From contig JAUZQK010000097.1 in the NCBI GenBank assembly GCA_030951025.1, forward strand, positions 1 through 50,520: a stretch of DNA of 50,520 bases. Direction: 5' to 3'. The stretch comes from Mariprofundus sp. (lineage in GTDB: Bacteria; Pseudomonadota; Zetaproteobacteria; Mariprofundales; Mariprofundaceae). A model generated the notes under the pieces. The model was not told the DNA's origin. It saw nothing but the letters and a program-made list of their open reading frames with translations, and ran no database searches. Made by a program: the position numbers and the translations under genes. The number at the start of each line of letters is the position of its first letter. Within the stretch, counting starts at the first letter, position 1. This document shows positions 44,413 through 50,520 of the stretch, in pieces.

Positions 44413-45334
44413 GCGTAAATGTTGTTGCATTGATAATGTATAATGGTCTTTTTTTACTTTCATCAAAGGTTTTGCTCAAATAGATGCCGATAATGCCCAA
44501 ATTAGCAATGATCACCCCGCCAAGGAAATAGACTGAAACAATTAAACTGCTCCAGCCCATGATAGGTACATTAAAAAAAGTTGCATAGATTAATAAACCA
44601 CTACCAAAAAATAAAGCTAAGGCGGCTATACTGAAACCAAGACGGATGGAAAGCCTTAGCGGTTTATCTGAGTAAGCGATAATCGTATCGGTGGCAAGCT
44701 CTAATAGTTTGCCTAATGTGTAAGATGTTTCGCCGGAGCTGCGTTGGGCATGATTGACATCAATGGTCGTTGTAGGAAAGCCCATCCACTCGATCATGCC
44801 GGGAAAGAAACGTAGATTTTCACGGATGTTTTTGCAATTGTTTGCTACTTTGCGCGAAATAATGCGAAAGTTGCCAACTTTTGGGTCGTAATTCATATCC
44901 GTTAAATAATTAAATAGCTTGAAGAATAAATGTGAAGATAATCGTTTTCTGGTGTTGTCTTGTCTGTTTTTGCGACGACCAAGCACGACTTCGAAGCCTT
45001 CCAATGCTTTGTGATACAAGTTGGGGATTTCTTCCGGTCTATCCTGGAGATCACAATCCATGACGATGACCCAATCCCCAGAACAATAATCCAGGCCAGC
45101 AGTGATGCCGTAGTGTTGGCCAAAATTACGGGAAAACTGGATGCCTTTAAAGCGAGGGTCTGATTTAGCAATGTCACAAATGATTTCCCATGAGTCATCG
45201 CCGCCGCAATCTTCGATTAGAATACATTCAAAGTCTGTAGTGATGGTTTCAAGCGCAGAAACAAGGCGATTGCTTAGCTCAGCCAGGCAGTCGGCGGCTT
45301 TATAGACGGGGATAACAACAGAAAGATGCGGCAT
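44405..45334 (-). CDS. ArnC/DPM1-like GT2 glycosyltransferase
   Basis: A 309-aa family 2 glycosyltransferase of the type that moves a sugar from a nucleotide carrier to undecaprenyl phosphate (ArnC, GtrB, DPM1). The catalytic domain has the N-terminal SVVIPVYKA, the acidic EDCGGDDS, and the DXD motif Asp93-Cys-Asp95 in MDCDLQDRPEE. Two membrane helices near 230-253 and 265-290 anchor it to the inner membrane. It is nine bases after the methyltransferase gene and overlaps wecD. In context its donor is probably dTDP-Fuc4NAc. Confidence 0.85.
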   Translation of the reverse strand: MPHLSVVIPVYKAADCLAELSNRLVSALETITTDFECILIEDCGGDDSWEIICDIAKSDPRFKGIQFSRNFGQHYGITAGLDYCSGDWVIVMDCDLQDRPEEIPNLYHKALEGFEVVLGRRKNRQDNTRKRLSSHLFFKLFNYLTDMNYDPKVGNFRIISRKVANNCKNIRENLRFFPGMIEWMGFPTTTIDVNHAQRSSGETSYTLGKLLELATDTIIAYSDKPLRLSIRLGFSIAALALFFGSGLLIYATFFNVPIMGWSSLIVSVYFLGGVIIANLGIIGIYLSKTFDESKKRPLYIINATTFTHE

Positions 45335-45343
45335 GAGGGAAGA

Positions 45344-46291
45344 TTAACAGAAGTTACTGCGACTGGAAGTCGAAACAGTTGGATTGTTTTTTATTTCGAC
45401 AATCAAAGGTGTTGCGCAGGCTGGCGGAATATACTTTAGTAGTTTGACCAAGCCTGTCGCTAGCAACACTGAAGCCAACGATGCTGCAAGACCTTTATGC
45501 CGTTGTTTAAATAAAGGATCGTCACCGATACGTTTAAAGGCAAGGTATAATAATTCCCTTTTGAATGTGTAACTTAGTTTCTCTGAGATGCAAAATGATT
45601 TTATTTCACGCAGCGTAATGAAATTCAGTGAGTTCCAAATGCCAAGGTCACAGTCTTTGGGTAGAAAAATACGTTTGCTGAAAGTTGGAAAATGTCGAAA
45701 TACCAAGGTGCCATAATGGGGTTCATAGGGAATAGTGTAATTGGGGCATGAATGCAGCATTTTGCCATCAGGTGTTAATACGGAAGCCATTTTGTTCAGT
45801 GCCAGTCGCCACTCGGGGATATGCTCAATAACATAGTTGCTGAAGATAAGGTCAAAGCTTCCGTGTTGAATCGTGTTTAATTGCTCTGCGGGTTCTGATA
45901 TTACGTGTAGCTCTAAGTCGGAAAAATGCTTGAGCAAGGCATTCTTTACGCTTTCAAAAATATCAAAGCCACCCAGCGCCGGTTCCAGTGCGATAATATT
46001 ATAGCCTTGCTGTTTGAGAAATAGCGAAGTCAAACAAAGCCCAGCTCCCACCTCGAGTATACGCTGCCCTGTATCCAAATCTGCTAGAATTAAATCCAGC
46101 GTGACCAGGCTTTCATTGGAAAATGTATCAAATAAGGCTTGGATCTCTGCCTTAGGGTGTCCGTGTTCGAGAGCAATTTGGCTTGTTAACGTTTGAAATG
46201 GAATGAGTGCTAGAAAAGATTGTAGTGATTCTTTTAGTGCAGCCTGTTCTTTGTTGGTTAAAATGTCAGTTACCTCGAGGATGATGGCCAA
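45344..46291 (-). CDS. Class I SAM-dependent methyltransferase
   Basis: A 315-aa protein with SAM-binding motif I ILEVGAG at residues 78-84. An acidic residue ends the next strand (IALEP), and SFDLIFSNYVIEHI is the later catalytic-core strand. The C-terminal 100 residues include hydrophobic patches that may touch the membrane. The start is a TTG at 46291; a stop codon two codons earlier excludes a longer protein. It is first in the glycan gene run, so it may methylate the sugar, the acceptor or the glycan end. The substrate is unknown. Confidence 0.75.
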   Translation of the reverse strand: MAIILEVTDILTNKEQAALKESLQSFLALIPFQTLTSQIALEHGHPKAEIQALFDTFSNESLVTLDLILADLDTGQRILEVGAGLCLTSLFLKQQGYNIIALEPALGGFDIFESVKNALLKHFSDLELHVISEPAEQLNTIQHGSFDLIFSNYVIEHIPEWRLALNKMASVLTPDGKMLHSCPNYTIPYEPHYGTLVFRHFPTFSKRIFLPKDCDLGIWNSLNFITLREIKSFCISEKLSYTFKRELLYLAFKRIGDDPLFKQRHKGLAASLASVLLATGLVKLLKYIPPACATPLIVEIKNNPTVSTSSRSNFC

Positions 46292-46351
46292 AGCTTAGCA
46301 TGCTCATGCAGGTAATGACAAAAAAGCGAAGCGGCATGCATTTAACCTGAG

Positions 46352-48196
46352 TTATTCATCAGGGTTTTTGAGGGCGTGTAAAAAAGCTTCGCCGTAGCGG
46401 CTTAGTTTTACTGCACCGATGCCTGAGATATCCAGCATCTGTGCATGGGTGGTGGGCTTGATGATGGCCATTTCGTTCAGGGTTTTATCGGGGAAGATAA
46501 CGTAAGGCGGTACATTCTGTTCTGTGGCCAGTTTGCGGCGTAAGGTGCGCAATTGTTCGAAAATATATTGATCTTCCTGGCTCAAGTCTTGGGCTGATTG
46601 TTGCGCGCTAGCGCCGTATGTTGATGATCTTTTTCGTTGTTGTTTCGAAGTTTTACGTAACTTTCTTAACATGACTGTTTGCGGTATTTTGCTGCGTTTG
46701 AGTAAGGGCCATGATTTTTCTGTGAGTTTTAAAACACCATAACCTTCGCTGTCGCTGGCAAGCAGGCCGTGGGCAACCAATTGTCGAAAAATGCCACGCC
46801 ATTCGGCATTGCTGTGTTCAGATCCGATGTTGAAGGTGGAGAGTTGATCGTGGCCATTGCGGCTGATGCGCTCATCAGTTTTTCCGAGCAGGATATCGAT
46901 AATATATTGGCTGCCAAAGCGTTCGCCGCTGCGGTAGATGCAGGATAAGGCTTTTTGTGTGGCGATGGTGGCATCCCAGGTTTCGGGGGGATTGATGCAG
47001 TTGTCACAGTTACCGCAGGGCTGGTTTAATGTTTCTCCAAAATAAGCCAAAATGGCCTGTCGTCTGCAACTGGTGAGTTCACATAGCCCCAGCATGGCAT
47101 CGGTTTTTTGTAACATCATGCGTTTGAACAATTCATTGGCATCACTGTTTTGTGTGAACAGGCGCAGATTGATCACATCTTTCAGGCCATAACTCATCCA
47201 GGCATTGGAGGGCAGCCCATCACGGCCAGCTCGCCCGGTTTCCTGATAATAGGATTCGATGTTTTTGGGTAAGTTCAGATGAGCGACAAATCGCACATCG
47301 GGTTTATCGATGCCCATGCCAAACGCGATGGTGGCGACAATAATAATCCCATCTTCACGCAGGAAACGCTGCTGGTTTTCCTGACGAAGCTGTTGCTTCA
47401 AACCGGCATGATAGGGTAGCGCGGTGCGGCCTTTTTTTTGCAGCCATTCCGCTGTCGCTTCGACATTTTTGCGGCTTAAGCAATAAACAATACCGGCATC
47501 ATGGGGGTGGTTGGACTGAAGAAACTGCCACAGCGCATCGCGGCCATTGCCTGCTTCATGAATGGCATAATGAATATTGGGGCGGTCGAAGCTGTTGATG
47601 AACACATGGGCTTGCTGCAGTGCGAGTTGCTCAATGATTTCATCGCGGGTGCGTTGGTCGGCGGTGGCTGTGAGGGCAATGCGCGGCACTGCGGGGTAGC
47701 GTTCATGCAATAGAGATAACTGCTGGTATTCTTTGCGGAAATCGTGTCCCCATTGTGCCACACAATGGGCTTCATCAATGGCAAACAGAGATATCTGGCA
47801 TTGGTCGAGCATGCTTAACATCTGGCCATTGAGTAAGCGTTCGGGTGCGACATAAAGGAGATCGAGTTTGCCGGCCAATAATTCGCTTTCAATGGCACGT
47901 TGCTCAGCCGCAGTGAGTGTGGAATTTAAAAAAGCAGCCTGGATGCCGAGCTGTTGCAAGCTATCGACTTGATCCTGCATCAGCGCAATCAGAGGTGAAA
48001 CAACAATGGCTGTGCCGGGGCGCAGTAGCGCAGGTATTTGATAACAGATGGATTTACCACCACCAGTTGGCATCAGCGTCAGTACATCTTGCCCCTGACT
48101 GACTGCATCGATGATATCAGCTTGATGATGGCGGAAATCATCATATCCAAAGCTCGATTTCAAGATGTGGCGGGCGCGCTGCATGGTGGTTGGCAT
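46352..48196 (-). CDS. recQ: ATP-dependent DNA helicase RecQ
   Basis: A 614-aa 3'-5' helicase that works in recombination and stalled-fork repair. The helicase core has Gln25 in the RHHQ motif, Walker A PTGGGKS (Lys48) and the DEAH box near 144. Motif VI is [10 protein letters not shown]. The RecQ C-terminal zinc site shows [12 protein letters not shown]-type and CGNCDNC cysteines. A winged helix follows, then an HRDC domain at about 535-612. Length and domain order match E. coli RecQ (about 610 aa). It is divergent from the HtpX-like gene, with a 193-base spacer that holds the promoters. Confidence 0.97.
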   Translation of the reverse strand: MPTTMQRARHILKSSFGYDDFRHHQADIIDAVSQGQDVLTLMPTGGGKSICYQIPALLRPGTAIVVSPLIALMQDQVDSLQQLGIQAAFLNSTLTAAEQRAIESELLAGKLDLLYVAPERLLNGQMLSMLDQCQISLFAIDEAHCVAQWGHDFRKEYQQLSLLHERYPAVPRIALTATADQRTRDEIIEQLALQQAHVFINSFDRPNIHYAIHEAGNGRDALWQFLQSNHPHDAGIVYCLSRKNVEATAEWLQKKGRTALPYHAGLKQQLRQENQQRFLREDGIIIVATIAFGMGIDKPDVRFVAHLNLPKNIESYYQETGRAGRDGLPSNAWMSYGLKDVINLRLFTQNSDANELFKRMMLQKTDAMLGLCELTSCRRQAILAYFGETLNQPCGNCDNCINPPETWDATIATQKALSCIYRSGERFGSQYIIDILLGKTDERISRNGHDQLSTFNIGSEHSNAEWRGIFRQLVAHGLLASDSEGYGVLKLTEKSWPLLKRSKIPQTVMLRKLRKTSKQQRKRSSTYGASAQQSAQDLSQEDQYIFEQLRTLRRKLATEQNVPPYVIFPDKTLNEMAIIKPTTHAQMLDISGIGAVKLSRYGEAFLHALKNPDE

Positions 48197-48285
48197 GCAG
48201 CGCAGTATTCATGAATGCGACAAGTCTGTCATAGGTTGTTGCCAGAGTTGTTTTTATGATGGTGAAAAATCTTGATTTATACCCC

Positions 48286-48316
48286 TTGAAGTGCATGAAC
48301 ATGGTGTATATATAAT
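48286..48316 (+). promoter_or_regulatory. Possible sigma70 promoter of the htpX-like gene
   Basis: TTGAAG (48286-48291) and a perfect TATAAT (48311-48316) are 19 bases apart, slightly wide, within TATATAAT. The site is about 75 bases upstream of the htpX-like ATG in the recQ-htpX divergent spacer. Confidence 0.4.
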
Positions 48317-48389
48317 TATTGTCGGTAATCATGGGATGGGGCCTGTTGCCCCGTTCATGTCTGAGCCTGTTGGAGATCTGGAGGCAGTG

Positions 48390-49388
48390 ATGACACACAG
48401 TGAAGTACATAAACAACGCAATGCTTTGCATACGATGATAATTTTTGTCGCGATGTTCGCTCTCATCCTTGTATTGGGCTATAGCCTGTTCGGGTTGGCT
48501 CTGACGATGATCATGCTGGTGTTTTCTGCGGTGTTATTGATGCTGTTACCGCAGGCACCAGCATGGTTGAGCTTGCGTTTACATCGGGCGCAAGCGCTTA
48601 GCTACCGTCAGGCTCCAGCATTGTATGATCAGCTTGCTTATTTGAGTCGACGTGCCGGATTAGCGCATCTGCCTGAGTTGTATCTGATTCCATCTGAAAG
48701 ACTCAATGCTTTTGCCATGCAGGAGCGGGGTAAACCCTTGATTGCATTAACTTCTGGTATGCTCGATAGTATGACTCGGCGTGAGCTGGCAGCTGTCATG
48801 GGGCACGAAATAGGCCATATTCGTAATGCTGATCTCTATGTCATGATGCTGGCTGGTTTCTTTCACCGGATCACCACGATGTTATCCTATGCCGGCATGA
48901 TATTGATTGTGATTCTGCTGCCTTTAGGACTGCTTGTTGATGGGAGCTTGCCTGTCGGGACTCTGTTTCTGCTGCTGTTGGCTCCATCGTTATCGACATT
49001 ATTGCAGCTGGCATTATCGCGGACACGTGAATTTGATGCCGATGTCGAGGCATCCAGCCTGACTGGTGACCCTCTGGCTCTGGCCAGTGCCTTGCAGCGT
49101 ATTGAATATTTCTCTCAGCCCTGGTGGCGGCAGTTGTTGCCGGGTTGTCGGTACGATGCTACATCGTGGTGGCGGACGCATCCGGCTACAGACGAACGCA
49201 TTGAACGCTTGCAACAGATGGCACAGGATTACAGGCTGGATGAGCATAACAATCATGCTGATGCTTTTGGGATGCGGGGTTGCAGTTTAAGGCATCCTGG
49301 GTTTATGCAATCTGTATTCATGGGGAATGATATGATGAAAGCCAGTTGGACTATGTCGCGTCATGCCGCTGCCAGGCTATGGCGATGA
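48390..49388 (+). CDS. htpX: HtpX-like M48 zinc metalloprotease
   Basis: A 332-aa inner-membrane protease of the M48 family, which removes damaged or misfolded membrane proteins. Two helices lie near the N-terminus (about 15-58) and a longer hydrophobic segment (about 160-205) follows the active site. The zinc motif HEIGH has His139, Glu140 and His143, and the third ligand Glu214 sits in TREFDAD. Start 48390 is chosen because TGGAGG (48379-48384) lies just upstream; longer in-frame starts have none. The end overlaps the patatin gene by ten bases. It is an HtpX homologue, possibly not the orthologue of E. coli HtpX. Confidence 0.85.
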   Translation: MTHSEVHKQRNALHTMIIFVAMFALILVLGYSLFGLALTMIMLVFSAVLLMLLPQAPAWLSLRLHRAQALSYRQAPALYDQLAYLSRRAGLAHLPELYLIPSERLNAFAMQERGKPLIALTSGMLDSMTRRELAAVMGHEIGHIRNADLYVMMLAGFFHRITTMLSYAGMILIVILLPLGLLVDGSLPVGTLFLLLLAPSLSTLLQLALSRTREFDADVEASSLTGDPLALASALQRIEYFSQPWWRQLLPGCRYDATSWWRTHPATDERIERLQQMAQDYRLDEHNNHADAFGMRGCSLRHPGFMQSVFMGNDMMKASWTMSRHAAARLWR

Positions 49389-50365
49389 GAATGGAGGCAG
49401 CGCGAGCTCCATGTATCGGTCTGGCGCTCGGTAGTGGTTCGGCGCGCGGTTGGTCGCATATTGGTGTGATTCGTGCTTTGGCTGATCTGGGTATTGAACC
49501 GGATATTGTGTGTGGCAGCTCCATTGGCGCATTGGTCGGGGCTTCTCTGGCCTGTGGGCGCATTGATGCGCTGGAGCATTGGCTGGGTACATTGAGCGTG
49601 CGGGATATGATCAAGTTGCTGGATGTATCTTTACTCGGTGGTGGTCTGATTCAGGGCAATAAACTGGCTCAGGCCTGTTGCGCCTTTGTTGAAGATGTCG
49701 ACATTGAAACACTGGCGTTGCGTTTTGGTGCGGTAGCGACGGATTTGCAGGCCGGGCGTGAAGAGTGGTTTCGTCAGGGGCGGTTGCTCGATGCTGTGCG
49801 TGCATCGATGGCCTTGCCGGGTCTGTTTCCACCGTTTGCATATCAGGGGCGTTGGCTGGTCGATGGTGGTCTGGTGAATCCGGTGCCGATATCAATGTGC
49901 AGGGCTATGGGGGCGGAGATTGTGATTGCCGTTAATCTGAACAATGGGTTGATCGGCAACAGCGTGCGTGCGGAAAGTCGGGAAACGAGGCTGACGCTGG
50001 GCTTGCTGGAAAATGAATTGATCCAGAAGCTGGTGCATGCACTCGAGCCGGTGAAAGAGCGTGTTGAGTCGATATTGCCGCTAAACAAGGCGGCAGAAGA
50101 CGCAGTGCCGGGGATGTTTGAAAGCATGACGGGTGCAATTGATATTATGCAGGATCGGATCACCAAAAGCCGTTTGGCCGGTGATCCACCGGATATATTG
50201 ATCAGTCCGCTGCTGGCGCATATGGGCTTGCTGGAATTTGATCGCTCATCGGAGGCAATTGCTGAAGGGGAGCAGGCGGTGAAACGGGCATTCGATGCAG
50301 GCGCATTGAATCGTCTGAGTGAGAGGGCGTTGCGTCCAAGTGATTGCAATGCTGCGGATGGATAA
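49379..50365 (+). CDS. rssA: Patatin-like phospholipase (RssA family)
   Basis: A 328-aa patatin-fold lipid hydrolase. The oxyanion loop is GSGSARGWSHIG. The nucleophile Ser48 lies in GSSIG, and the dyad aspartate Asp162 in DGG. Length and segments such as AVATDLQAGREEWF, NPVPIS and MAGDPPDILI-like AGDPPDILIS follow E. coli RssA closely by recall. The in vivo substrate is not established. The start is uncertain among ATG 49379, 49385 and 49391. It overlaps the htpX-like gene, so both probably share a transcript; a link to membrane quality control is an inference from that. Confidence 0.88.
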   Translation: MAMRMEAARAPCIGLALGSGSARGWSHIGVIRALADLGIEPDIVCGSSIGALVGASLACGRIDALEHWLGTLSVRDMIKLLDVSLLGGGLIQGNKLAQACCAFVEDVDIETLALRFGAVATDLQAGREEWFRQGRLLDAVRASMALPGLFPPFAYQGRWLVDGGLVNPVPISMCRAMGAEIVIAVNLNNGLIGNSVRAESRETRLTLGLLENELIQKLVHALEPVKERVESILPLNKAAEDAVPGMFESMTGAIDIMQDRITKSRLAGDPPDILISPLLAHMGLLEFDRSSEAIAEGEQAVKRAFDAGALNRLSERALRPSDCNAADG

Positions 50366-50380
50366 AATAATGCAGCAACC

Positions 50381-50520
50381 CCTAGGAGTCTGTCGGACTT
50401 AGGGTGATCGTAGCGAGCAGGTGGGGAAGTGAGTCAAAAACAGCATGATTTTGAGAATCATAGTGGCAACTATGTGACGATAAATCAGGATATTTTAGGC
50501 CACTTACCCTGCCGCGCAGT
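50381..50520. mobile_element. Possible left part of an insertion sequence (cut by the window)
   Basis: The last 140 bases, starting at CCTAGGAGTCTGTCGGACTT, do not resemble the surrounding genes or the other intergenic repeats. CTAGGAGTCTGTCGGACTTAG looks like the terminal repeats of some transposase-bearing elements, and an open frame begins soon after. The matching right end and any transposase lie outside the window, so this is a weak call. Confidence 0.3.
50429..50520 (+). CDS. Possible partial open frame at the window edge
   Basis: A GTG at 50429 with AGGTGGGG upstream opens a frame that runs without a stop to the end of the window (30 codons), containing VTINQDILGHLPCRA. It could be the start of a transposase or other protein of the element above. 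I do not recognise the family, and a frame this short can occur by chance. Confidence 0.25.
   Translation, partial: MSQKQHDFENHSGNYVTINQDILGHLPCRA

Noticed and set aside
1-50520. CRISPR arrays, tRNA or rRNA genes
   Set aside because: I saw no regularly spaced direct repeats of CRISPR size, no cloverleaf-forming segments and no rRNA-like sequence in the gaps read. No tRNA-finding program was available.

Overview
This is chromosomal DNA of a Gram-negative bacterium of the phylum Pseudomonadota. It holds LPS-core genes (kdsB, hldA), a FimV/HubP-like pole protein, an outer-membrane barrel terminus, FadE, RssA, HtpX and WecE/WecD-type enzymes. The order leuB-asd-fimV-(membrane protein)-truA and the pair hisZ-purA are gammaproteobacteria-like. 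A deep-branching gammaproteobacterium or a zetaproteobacterium both fit; the window alone does not decide, and I name no genus. Coding density is high, and TTG starts backed by good ribosome-binding sites recur.

Layout. 1-9.7 kb (+): end of an outer-membrane barrel gene and its terminator; fadE; hyuA-hyuB-tsaD, with hyuB and tsaD overlapping; and a MotA/TolQ-like plus coiled-coil MotB-like membrane pair. 9.7-10.8 kb: a dispersed GCAGAG repeat, a minus-strand structured RNA that I identify as 6S RNA with its own terminator, and an unknown 140-aa gene. 10.8-17.8 kb (+): a tightly overlapping run of a DUF1841 protein, a small membrane protein, an AddB-like Fe-S nuclease and an AddA/UvrD-like helicase-nuclease. 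17.8-18.2 kb: a non-coding stretch with several DnaA-box-like sites. 18.2-23.5 kb (+): a secreted DUF3616-like protein, then serA-hisZ and purA. 23.6-28.0 kb: trxA (-), then a MidA-like methyltransferase, a TrmA/RlmD-family RNA methyltransferase and a peptide-binding lipoprotein. 28.2-37.0 kb (+): glyA, nrdR, leuB, asd, fimV, an EcfT/CbiQ-like membrane protein and truA. 37.0-48.2 kb (-): an orphan hybrid histidine kinase; a surface-glycan cluster (kdsB, hldA, wecE-like, GT-C transferase, wecD-like, GT2, methyltransferase); and recQ. 48.4-50.4 kb (+): an HtpX-like protease overlapping an RssA-like patatin. The last ~140 bases look unlike the neighbouring genes and may be the start of a mobile element.

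How genes work together. serA, glyA, leuB, asd, hisZ and purA feed serine, one-carbon, leucine, aspartate-family, histidine and purine synthesis. The AddA/AddB-like pair and recQ serve DNA recombination. The minus-strand glycan cluster reads as a route in which a WecE-type aminotransferase and WecD-type acetyltransferase make dTDP-Fuc4NAc, an ArnC/DPM1-like GT2 puts it on undecaprenyl phosphate and an ArnT-like GT-C enzyme moves it to an acceptor, next to two inner-core LPS genes.

The strongest candidates for something new are the stator-like pair lacking a peptidoglycan-binding domain, the Fuc4NAc lipid-linked transfer cluster and the ATQxLxxLLxEFSDDD repeats of the FimV-like protein.
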